Source: Pseudoalteromonas sp. DL-6 (GTDB taxonomy: Bacteria; Pseudomonadota; Gammaproteobacteria; Enterobacterales; Alteromonadaceae). From it: a stretch of 64,000 nt of DNA. Under the pieces are notes generated by a model that saw only the letters and a program-made list of their open reading frames with translations, had not been told where the DNA came from and did no database searches. Location: contig NZ_CP019770.1 in assembly GCF_004328665.1 (NCBI RefSeq), forward strand, positions 682,001 to 746,000. The letters run 5' to 3'. Shown here piece by piece: positions 16,521 to 23,664 of this stretch. The translations under genes and the position numbers were made by a program. Positions within the stretch are counted from its first letter, which is position 1; each line of letters starts with the position of its first letter.

Positions 16521-17599
16521 TGCGCTTAGCCACTGCTGAAATTAACTTAACCGCGCTTGAACATAACTTAGCGCAAGTAAAACGCTTTGCGCCCAATAGT
16601 AAAGTCATGGCCGTGCTTAAAGCGAATGCATATGGGCATGGTTTAGTCACTATTGCGCAGCACTTAAATGAAGCAGATGCATTTGCGGTTGCGCGTATAG
16701 ATGAAGCGTTAGCACTGCGTGCCGGTGGCCTTACAAAACCGATTGTGTTGCTAGAAGGTTTTTTTCATCAAGAAGACTTACCTATTCTACTGGCGAATAA
16801 TTTTCAAACTATTATTCATGACGAAATACAGCTAAAAATGTTGGAAAGTGCGCAGCTAGATGCGCCCTTAAATTGCTGGTTAAAAATAAATACCGGCATG
16901 CATCGTTTAGGTATTGCGCCTGAGCAGTTTGATATGTTTTATCAGCGCCTACAAGCCAGCCAAAATGCACAAAACAAAATAAATTTAATGACCCATTTTG
17001 CCTGTGCCGATGATGTAAAAAATACTAAAACAGTGCAGCAAATTGCTTTGTTTGATAATTTAACCCAAGAGGTTGAGCAAGCCCATTGTTTATCGAACTC
17101 AGCAGGAATTATAGCGTGGCCGAGTGGTCATGGTGATTGGGTTCGACCTGGGCTAATGCTTTACGGTGTATCGCCTATGGCCAATCACACAGGTAAAGAT
17201 CATCAATTAAAGCCTGTAATGCGCTTAACTACTAAGGTGATAGCAGTGCGTAATGTGGGGGCACATGAGCAAGTAGGCTATGGCGGTCGCTGGCAAAGTG
17301 ATAAACCTACGATGTTGGCTGTGGTTGCACTGGGCTATGGTGATGGTTATCCGCGTCATGCGAAAGAAGGCACACCTGTGATTATAAATGGTCATCGTTA
17401 CGGTATTGTGGGTAGTGTAGCCATGGACATGATCACCCTTGATATAGGTAATAACGTGCACAACGTCGAAGTGGGTGATGAGGTGATTATGTGGGGACCC
17501 GAGTTACCAGTAGAAGAGATTGCACAATGTGCTGATACCATTTCTTACGAGTTATTGTGTAATATTACACCGCGCGTAAGTTATGAGTACCAGCGATAA
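16520..17599 (+). CDS. alr: Alanine racemase
   Basis: 359-residue PLP enzyme that interconverts L- and D-alanine for peptidoglycan. The PLP lysine is Lys34 (VMAVLKANAYGHG); the opposing catalytic Tyr is near 254 (QVGYGGRW). RPGLMLYGVSP and the YGDGYPR loop are also conserved. TIM barrel first, beta domain after about residue 230. It overlaps the dnaB stop by one base. Confidence 0.97.
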   Translation: MRLATAEINLTALEHNLAQVKRFAPNSKVMAVLKANAYGHGLVTIAQHLNEADAFAVARIDEALALRAGGLTKPIVLLEGFFHQEDLPILLANNFQTIIHDEIQLKMLESAQLDAPLNCWLKINTGMHRLGIAPEQFDMFYQRLQASQNAQNKINLMTHFACADDVKNTKTVQQIALFDNLTQEVEQAHCLSNSAGIIAWPSGHGDWVRPGLMLYGVSPMANHTGKDHQLKPVMRLTTKVIAVRNVGAHEQVGYGGRWQSDKPTMLAVVALGYGDGYPRHAKEGTPVIINGHRYGIVGSVAMDMITLDIGNNVHNVEVGDEVIMWGPELPVEEIAQCADTISYELLCNITPRVSYEYQR

Positions 17600-17670
17600 T
17601 ATTTATTATTAAAGATATGCGGTAAGTTTACATTGCTGACATGAACGTGATGTTAGCTTAATGAGTATGG

Positions 17671-17910
17671 CTACTCTTTTATAAAGTAAATATCGCTAAA
17701 GCCCATACGCGCAAATTCTTGGTCACGAAAGTTACGCACAGCTGATGACCCTTTAGAGGTCATTTCAATTTGGCGTACCATGTTTAAGTAGTTAGTTAAA
17801 TCAATACCCTCAGCAGCCGCAATAGCCTGATACATATCGTGGTATTTATCTTTTGCGAAGTTAATCTCGCGCGGTTGATTTTTAAAAGTATAGGTAATTC
17901 TGCGTGCCAT
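17671..17910 (-). CDS. Small conserved protein, DUF2960-like
   Basis: 79-residue basic soluble protein beginning MARRITYTFKNQPREINFAKDKYHDMYQAIAAAEG. I match it from memory to the DUF2960 group of short marine gammaproteobacterial proteins; no function is known. It stands alone on the minus strand, convergent with alr, and has neither a signal peptide nor a membrane segment. Confidence 0.65.
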   Translation of the reverse strand: MARRITYTFKNQPREINFAKDKYHDMYQAIAAAEGIDLTNYLNMVRQIEMTSKGSSAVRNFRDQEFARMGFSDIYFIKE

Positions 17911-18010
17911 AATAAGCTCAGTTAAATTGAGTGTTAGTGTAATTTTACACTGTATTTAAGTTGCGTTGAATGATTAGTTGAAATCAAATAATTAAAAAGT
18001 TGAGTTTGAA

Positions 18011-18262
18011 ATGAAATTATCAGTAGAGATCAGTAAATACCCGCTTCACCAAGATTATATTCCCTTTATTAAAGGCTTTATCGACAGAGTAAATGCCTAT
18101 GAAGAGCTCAAAGTGATCACGAATACCATGTCGACTCAAATATTTGGTGATTATGACTTAGTAATGCAAGTGATCAGTACAGAGATTAAACATTCATACG
18201 AGCAATTTGGTAAAGCTATCTTTGTGTGTAAATTTATCTCGGGCGATTTATCTCCCGAATAA
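18011..18262 (+). CDS. YkoF-like thiamine/HMP-binding domain protein
   Basis: 83 residues. The pattern EISKYPLHQDYIPFIKGFIDRVNAYE, then TNTMSTQIFGDYDLVM and AIFVCKFISGD, agrees with the ferredoxin-like YkoF/MTH1187 domain that binds thiamine or its pyrimidine. It is cytoplasmic in form, with no signal peptide. It comes 27 bases before a PnuC-family transporter gene and heads a likely three-gene thiamine-salvage operon. No TPP riboswitch is seen upstream. Confidence 0.7.
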   Translation: MKLSVEISKYPLHQDYIPFIKGFIDRVNAYEELKVITNTMSTQIFGDYDLVMQVISTEIKHSYEQFGKAIFVCKFISGDLSPE

Positions 18263-18289
18263 CCTCCTAACAAATACGGTCGTTTTATA

Positions 18290-18916
18290 ATGATGGATTT
18301 TATAACGCAAATACTTAGTGGTTTCACTGCCATGTCGCATTGGGAGTATATTGCGGTGGCTTTATCAATGGCGTATTTATTATTAGCCATAAAAGAGAAT
18401 TTATGGTGCTGGCCTGCGGCTTTTTTTAGTACGCTTATTTATACCATTATGTATTGGAATGGCGCGTTGCTAATGGAGTCATTACTGAACTTTTATTATA
18501 TGTACATGGCCGTGTTTGGTTGGGTTGTGTGGCGAAAAGGTAAAGCTAATCAAGCGCAACGGTTGATTACATCGTGGCCTGTGAACCGACATATCATTTT
18601 AATAGTATTAACCACCCTAGCGTCATTAGCGATTGGTTACGTGATGCAAAATTACACCCATGCAGATTTTGCCTACCTAGACAGTTTTACCACCTGCTTT
18701 GCAGTAGTCACTACTTATCTCGTGGCTAAAAAAGTACTCGAGAATTGGCTATATTGGATAGTGATTGATGCCGCATCAATGTATTTGTATTACGAAAAGG
18801 GTTATTACCCAACACTCGTGCTTTTTATATTCTATACTATTATGGCGGCGTGGGGGTTTAAAACGTGGTACGAAGAATATGAGCAAAGCCAAGCAAAACC
18901 AATGGCGCAACTCTAA
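18290..18916 (+). CDS. PnuC-family vitamin transporter, possibly thiamine-specific (PnuT)
   Basis: 208-residue inner-membrane protein with about seven transmembrane segments. The PnuC hallmark is present: WCWPAAFFSTLIYTIMYWNGALLMESLLNFYY and WVVWRKGK. PnuC proteins carry nicotinamide riboside, PnuT carries thiamine by the same fold, and a downstream kinase traps the substrate. Here a YkoF-like binding protein lies before it and an aminoglycoside/choline/thiamine-kinase-like gene just three bases after it, so thiamine is the better guess. Start may be the ATG at 18290 or 18293. Confidence 0.8.
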   Translation: MMDFITQILSGFTAMSHWEYIAVALSMAYLLLAIKENLWCWPAAFFSTLIYTIMYWNGALLMESLLNFYYMYMAVFGWVVWRKGKANQAQRLITSWPVNRHIILIVLTTLASLAIGYVMQNYTHADFAYLDSFTTCFAVVTTYLVAKKVLENWLYWIVIDAASMYLYYEKGYYPTLVLFIFYTIMAAWGFKTWYEEYEQSQAKPMAQL

Positions 18917-18919
18917 TTT

Positions 18920-19723
18920 ATGAACCCGCATTCTCAGTTAGTTAATATTTGTAGTGCGTTTTTAGCACCTAGTATAATAACCTCAACAGAGTACTTGGTT
19001 AATGGTTTAAGTAACGATAACTTTTTAATACGTACTGACACTCAATCTTACTTATTAAAGTGTTATCAATCATATTGGCCAGAACTCGCGCTTCAAGCTC
19101 AGTGTGAACTCAGCAAACAGCAAGTTTGCCCTGCACCTATCTGGCTTGATAAACAAAATAAACGTGCGGCTTTTAATTATATAGAGGGAGAGGTTGCAGA
19201 GTCTTATTTAGCTATGCCGCTACTTGCTAAACTGGTTAAAGTACATGCACATACGACAGATACTCAAACGATGAATATCGCACTTGAATTGCAAGCCTAT
19301 CGGCATTTAGTGGTGTTTAAAGAGTTTGATAAGCACATAGATAAAGTGCTAGAAAGCATTGCCAATATGCCCATAGAACACGGCTTTTGCCATAATGACT
19401 TAGTGAAAGAAAATATAGTCGTTAATCCGCAGGGCGTGTATTTAATCGACTTTGAATACGCTCAAAAAAATGATGTTTACTTTGATCTTGCTGCGTTAGC
19501 CGTTAGTTTTAACTTAGATAGTGCAACTAAGCATGCTTTGCTTAAAAGTTATCAAGCATATACGCCATCAGAGCAATTTTACTTATCTATGCACAAGCTT
19601 GAGTGCTACCAGATAGTTTATTTACTGTTATGCATTGGCTGGTATGAGCAACGCGCCATCAACAACAAGGTTGTTGTACTGCGCGCGCAATTAGATGAGC
19701 TTATAGCATCAGTGGGTAGTTAA
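18920..19723 (+). CDS. APH-family kinase, possibly thiamine kinase
   Basis: 267 residues with the fold of aminoglycoside phosphotransferase / choline kinase / ThiK. The catalytic loop is GFCHNDLVKENIV near residue 154 (Brenner-type HxDxxxxN) and the metal-binding Asp follows in YLIDFEYAQ near 175. The N-terminal lobe has LSNDNFLIRTDTQSYLLKCY. It starts three bases after the pnuC-like stop. A role in phosphorylating imported thiamine is inferred from these neighbours; choline kinase is the alternative. Confidence 0.75.
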   Translation: MNPHSQLVNICSAFLAPSIITSTEYLVNGLSNDNFLIRTDTQSYLLKCYQSYWPELALQAQCELSKQQVCPAPIWLDKQNKRAAFNYIEGEVAESYLAMPLLAKLVKVHAHTTDTQTMNIALELQAYRHLVVFKEFDKHIDKVLESIANMPIEHGFCHNDLVKENIVVNPQGVYLIDFEYAQKNDVYFDLAALAVSFNLDSATKHALLKSYQAYTPSEQFYLSMHKLECYQIVYLLLCIGWYEQRAINNKVVVLRAQLDELIASVGS

Positions 19724-19902
19724 AGCCCACCAAAGCGTTCTGCTAGCTCTTTGTATTTTGCTACTTCATCAGCGTCAAATTGCATTTCGCCATTATCATC
19801 TTCAGATTTAGCGATTAATAAGCTTTCTCGAGCAAGACGTTTAACACGCTCTGCCTTTACGCCTAAAAACTCAGCAACTTGTTCTGTTGACATTAACTTC
19901 AT
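19720..19902 (-). CDS. Small helix-turn-helix protein
   Basis: 60 residues: MKLMSTEQVAEFLGVKAERVKRLARESLLIAK is a MerR/excisionase-like winged helix start, then an acidic linker (EDDNGEMQFDADEVAKYKE). I start it at the ATG ending at 19902 because GAGGAAG lies just upstream; a longer in-frame start at 19941 lacks such a site. It overlaps the kinase gene tail-to-tail by four bases. It is probably a DNA-binding regulator with unknown target. Confidence 0.7.
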   Translation of the reverse strand: MKLMSTEQVAEFLGVKAERVKRLARESLLIAKSEDDNGEMQFDADEVAKYKELAERFGGL

Positions 19903-20139
19903 AATTACTTCCTCGTGTTTAATCTTTCCGTCCAGTGACAATAATAGATAATATGTGTCTAAAGCGTTACTGTTTTTTTATAGAATATAAATAAATAGCG
20001 CTTTTTTTACCTTTTGTTAAGTGAATAGTTTAAATTATAGACATGTAAACGAATCATGCTGGTATTTATATAAAGATGCCTTTATTATTGCGCATGCTAA
20101 AGCATTGATATCGCGAGTTGATGTGGCGGCAACAAATGT

Positions 20140-20214
20140 GCTCTCGTGGTGAAATGGATATCACGTGGCCCTCCGGAGGCTGAGTTGTAGGTTCGATCCC
20201 TACCGAGAGCGCCA
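20140..20214 (+). tRNA. tRNA-Arg (CCG)
   Basis: Acceptor stem GCTCTCG/CGAGAGC, D arm GTGAAATGGATATCAC, anticodon loop CTCCGGA with CCG at 34-36, T arm with GGTTCGATCCC, then G and an encoded CCA (20212-20214). It reads CGG arginine codons. It stands alone between the small HTH gene and the HD-GYP gene. The stretch 20215-20477 after it is AT-rich with nothing else I can name. Confidence 0.96.
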
Positions 20215-20477
20215 TTTGCGTTTTACTTCCCCCCTTGAAACGATAATAGCTATTTAGATTAGCTCACTATTTTATTCCCCGTTAAATAATGTTTGTAGCA
20301 ATCTAATTTACACCGTTAGGCGTATACTCAGTGCCGTACTTATGGTTTATTATCAATAATTGTAAAGATTTTTAGTGTTAATAATTTATTATTACCCTAA
20401 ACTCAAAAACTAGACTTTTATAGCTAAATAATGCTATTTAGAGTAAATATTCCTTAATTATAGAAACCCTCACATTT

Positions 20478-21695
20478 ATGCTAGTTACCTTACCTATATC
20501 AGAACTTATCCCCGGCATGTACGTAAATAGCGTGACCAAGCAGCAGGAGAGTGTGGATGGTATAAAAATTAAAACCAGCGGTTTGGTTCGTGATAAATCT
20601 ATAATTCAGCGTTTAATTACTGAAGGAGTGCTAGAGCTTCTTATTGATTTTACAAAAAGTGATGTGGCTGTACCGGCTAAATATAAAGTAAAAGAAAAAC
20701 CACAAGCCGCTGCTACAAATCAAGACAAGCCCGCCAGTAAAAAACGAGTTGTCAGCTTGCAACAAGAGTTTGCCAAAGCCAGCGTTAGTTATGATGCCCA
20801 CAACAGAAAACTACAGAATATTTTTGGTGATTTAACCTCAGGCTTGTCACTGAATACTGATGCACTTAATGAGATAAGTAATGAAATAGTCAGCTCAGTA
20901 TTTCGCAATGAACATGCTATGACCATTTTAACTCGCATTAAAGATAAGCATAGTTATAACTGGCGTCATATGATCAACTGCACCATTTTTACAGCGGTAT
21001 TCGCTAAATACTTAGGGTATAAACGCGAAGCCGTGCAGGAGCTTGCAATGGGTGCACTAATGCATGACCTAGGGCAAGCCAAATTACCCCAAGGAATATT
21101 CTCTAAACCTGGCAAAGTTACAGGTAACGAGATGACGGCAATAAAAAAGCATGTTGCACAAAGCTTAGGGTTATTAAAAGGTGCAAAAGGTATCACCACT
21201 TTAATGTTAGATATGATTGTAAACCATCATGAGCGTCTTGATGGTTCTGGTTATCCTCGAGGAGTTGATGAAAGCAAAATAAGTCGTCCTGCTCGAATTT
21301 TGGCGATTGTTGACGTGTACGATGCACTCACCGCAGACAGACCGCATCAAGAAGGGGATGAGCCTATAAATGCGCTACGTTATTTGTTGGCTAATAAACA
21401 GCTATTTGACGCAGAGTTAGTACAGCTATTTATAAAGTGCTTAGGTGTTCACCCGGTGGGTACTATTGTTAAGTTAACCAATGAACGGTTGGCCTTGGTA
21501 CTAGAGGGGAATCATTCAAACCCAATCAAACCTAAAGTGAAGCTTTTTTATAACGCAAAACATAACCATCATGTTACCGCAAAAGATATTGATTTGAGCT
21601 TAAACAATAATGAAATAAAAATACAAGCAAGTGTCAAACCCGCTGATTATAAAATTAATTTGCCTCGACTTTTAAAAGAGCATTTACTGCTTTAG
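20478..21695 (+). CDS. HD-GYP domain protein, probable c-di-GMP phosphodiesterase
   Basis: 405 residues. The N-terminal 110 residues match the DUF3391 extension usual in this group (PISELIPGMYV). The HD-GYP domain follows: the HD pair in LMHDLGQAKLP near residue 197 and the diagnostic HHERLDGSGYPRG near 253, both intact, with GRILAIVDVYDALT-like ARILAIVDVYDALTADRP after. It would hydrolyse cyclic di-GMP and so affect motility and biofilm. Its last 41 bases overlap the convergent gene that follows. Confidence 0.92.
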   Translation: MLVTLPISELIPGMYVNSVTKQQESVDGIKIKTSGLVRDKSIIQRLITEGVLELLIDFTKSDVAVPAKYKVKEKPQAAATNQDKPASKKRVVSLQQEFAKASVSYDAHNRKLQNIFGDLTSGLSLNTDALNEISNEIVSSVFRNEHAMTILTRIKDKHSYNWRHMINCTIFTAVFAKYLGYKREAVQELAMGALMHDLGQAKLPQGIFSKPGKVTGNEMTAIKKHVAQSLGLLKGAKGITTLMLDMIVNHHERLDGSGYPRGVDESKISRPARILAIVDVYDALTADRPHQEGDEPINALRYLLANKQLFDAELVQLFIKCLGVHPVGTIVKLTNERLALVLEGNHSNPIKPKVKLFYNAKHNHHVTAKDIDLSLNNNEIKIQASVKPADYKINLPRLLKEHLLL

Positions 21696-22002
21696 TTTTT
21701 TTGCATCGTCTTTTTCTGTTTGTTTTAGCAGAAATATATCCACCTAAAAAGCAACTTCCCATTAGCGTTATCCACAGTAACGTGCCTAATTCTACATGCA
21801 GTGCAAAGCAGCAAAAAACCAAAGCAATAACCGCCATGCTAATGGCCGCTAACCAATAGTGATTGACAGGATTGTCACATTTACCAGCTTGCGTACACGC
21901 GCAATAATTTGCTTTATAAAAGAAATAAACACTTAAACCACAAAAAATAAGCCCTGCAATAATAAGTAAAATGATCACTATTTTCTCCCTTGGTGATTCC
22001 AT
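21655..22002 (-). CDS. Small Cys-rich inner-membrane protein
   Basis: About 115 residues from the ATG at 22002 (an in-frame TTG at 22035 would give 126; neither has a clear ribosome-binding site). Three hydrophobic segments (about residues 9-30, 49-70 and 74-92). The loop between the first two carries YCACTQAGKCDNP, a CxC...C cluster that could bind a metal or form disulfides, and the C-terminus is basic (TNRKRRCKKTK). A Fur-like box lies at 22037-22055, just upstream. I do not recognise the family. Confidence 0.65.
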   Translation of the reverse strand: MESPREKIVIILLIIAGLIFCGLSVYFFYKANYCACTQAGKCDNPVNHYWLAAISMAVIALVFCCFALHVELGTLLWITLMGSCFLGGYISAKTNRKRRCKKTKAVNALLKVEAN

Positions 22003-22036
22003 TGGTAGTGTAAATTGCAACGTAATCCAAGTCAAT

Positions 22037-22055
22037 GCAAATGAGAATCAATGCT
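22037..22055 (-). promoter_or_regulatory. Fur-box-like sequence
   Basis: GCAAATGAGAATCAATGCT matches the 19-bp Fur consensus at 12 positions, with the core AATGAGAATCA close to AATGATAATCA. It lies 35 bases before the ATG of the Cys-rich membrane protein, so iron control of that gene is inferred. Confidence 0.45.
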
Positions 22056-22079
22056 ATTAGAGTATATACTCTAATAGCA
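22052..22079. promoter_or_regulatory. 28-bp perfect palindrome, putative operator
   Basis: The half-site TGCTATTAGAGTAT (22052-22065) is followed with no spacer by its exact reverse complement (22066-22079). It lies between the divergent small membrane gene and fadL, partly overlapping the Fur-like box. With no loop and no T run it suits a dimeric regulator better than a terminator. The cognate protein is unknown. Confidence 0.6.
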
Positions 22080-22260
22080 CACTTCTGCTCCGATGAGTTT
22101 TAAATAGTTGTTAAAATGTCGTTAAAAAACGTGTTTTTTAGCCTTTTTTAACGTTTTAGTAGAGTTTTTTATAAAAAATTAAGGTAGTGTACGCGGGTTT
22201 TAAATCCTAATAACAACACACATAGCTATCCAAACAGTGAGTTTGGCTAAGGACACAACA

Positions 22261-23550
22261 ATGAAATTTACTAAAACTCTTATTGCGGCATCGCTGGCAT
22301 TTGTTTCAGCTGATACCTTTGCAGCGGCTTTTCAGCTTGCTGAACAAAACGTATCTGGTTTAGGCCGCGCATACGCAGGTGAAGCGTCTGTAGCAGACGA
22401 TGCGTCTGTGGTTTCTCGTAACCCAGCATTAATGACGTTGTTTAAAGAGAAGCAACTGAGTGTTGCAGCTATGGCTGTAATCCCTGATGTGAGCCTAACA
22501 GGCACAGGTAATGCCTACGGTTTAGATAACAGCGTATTAAATGATGACAGCATCGCACCAAGCGCGATTATTCCTGCGGGCTATTTCACTATGCCAGTAA
22601 ACGATAAAGTATCGGTTGGTTTTGGTGCTTTTTCTAACTTTGGCCTAGCGACTGAGTTTAACGATGATTATGCAGCTGGCCAAATTGCTGGTGAAACTGA
22701 AATTGTTACTGTAAACATGAACGCAAGTGTTGCATATAAAGTATCAGAACAGTTCAGTTTTGGTATTGGTTTAAATGCAATTTACGCAGAAGCGAAGATT
22801 ATCCGTAAGTTTGGTTTCGTACCTCCTGTAAACCCTGTTATTGCATCTATTCCTGCAAGTGCTGATGCGGTTAACCTTGAAGGTGATGATATGGGTTACG
22901 GCTTAAACGTTGGCTTAATGTATCAGCTAGATGAAAATAGCCGCTTTGGTTTTAATTACCGCACAGAAACAGACATTACTTTTGAAGGCGAGTACTTTAC
23001 ACAGCTTCCAGTATCACCACTTCAAAATCAAGTTTTACCAGGCTCTGTTGAAATCACATTGCCAGCAATTGCTGAGTTCTCTGGTTCTCACCAGTTAGAT
23101 GAAAAGCTAGGCGTTCACTACAGCGTATTATGGACAGGTTGGAGCAGCTTTGATTCATTAGAAGCACAAGTAACAGCGCCTACAGGTGACAAGTTCAGCG
23201 CGTTTGAAAAAACAGAAGACTTCTCTGATGCACTTCGCTACTCAATTGGTACTGATTACCAGTACAGCGAAAACTTAATGCTTCGTGCTGGTTTTGCGTT
23301 TGATGAGTCGCCTGTATCACAGCAGCATTTATCAATTTCTATCCCTGATACAGACCGTTTTTGGTTTTCTTTCGGTGGTAACTATGCGATTGATCAAAAC
23401 TCAAACGTTGATTTAGGTGTGAGTGTATTACGTGGTAAGACACAAAACTTTACTGAAAAAGTAGAAAGCGAAACACTACCGCAGCAATGGTCTTTTGAAT
23501 CAAAAGGTCATGCAGTATTGTTAGGCGCACAGTACAACTACACATTCTAA
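22261..23550 (+). CDS. fadL: FadL-family outer-membrane long-chain fatty acid transporter
   Basis: About 430 residues with a signal peptide (MKFTKTLIAASLAFVSADTFAAA). The mature protein begins FQLAEQNVSGLGRAYAGEAS, the FadL N-terminal plug motif, followed by VSRNPALMTLF and a beta-barrel that ends in a C-terminal Phe (AQYNYTF). An in-frame GTG at 22237 exists, but AAGGA at 22249 suits the ATG at 22261. It would let long-chain fatty acids or other hydrophobic molecules cross the outer membrane. It is monocistronic, with a terminator 22 bases after the stop. Confidence 0.92.
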   Translation: MKFTKTLIAASLAFVSADTFAAAFQLAEQNVSGLGRAYAGEASVADDASVVSRNPALMTLFKEKQLSVAAMAVIPDVSLTGTGNAYGLDNSVLNDDSIAPSAIIPAGYFTMPVNDKVSVGFGAFSNFGLATEFNDDYAAGQIAGETEIVTVNMNASVAYKVSEQFSFGIGLNAIYAEAKIIRKFGFVPPVNPVIASIPASADAVNLEGDDMGYGLNVGLMYQLDENSRFGFNYRTETDITFEGEYFTQLPVSPLQNQVLPGSVEITLPAIAEFSGSHQLDEKLGVHYSVLWTGWSSFDSLEAQVTAPTGDKFSAFEKTEDFSDALRYSIGTDYQYSENLMLRAGFAFDESPVSQQHLSISIPDTDRFWFSFGGNYAIDQNSNVDLGVSVLRGKTQNFTEKVESETLPQQWSFESKGHAVLLGAQYNYTF

Positions 23551-23571
23551 TTCTGCCTAGAGCCTAGACAC

Positions 23572-23611
23572 AAAAAAGCCGCTTACTTCAAATGAAGTAA
23601 GCGGCTTTTTT
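23572..23611. terminator. Bidirectional terminator between fadL and valS
   Basis: AAAAAAGCCGCTTACTTCA pairs perfectly with TGAAGTAAGCGGCTTTTTT around AA, giving a 19-bp stem with A and T runs on both sides; it can serve both convergent genes. Confidence 0.92.
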
Positions 23612-23664
23612 ATACTTATAAATTAACTGGTTACGAATGGCATAAGCCATTCGTACTGGTTTAA

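Noticed and set aside
17911..18010. TPP riboswitch before the thiamine-like operon
   Set aside because: No CUGAGA-type core or the expected paired helices could be found in the 100 bases.
22052..22079. Terminator for the small membrane gene or fadL
   Set aside because: No loop and no T run, and it lies upstream of both genes rather than after one.
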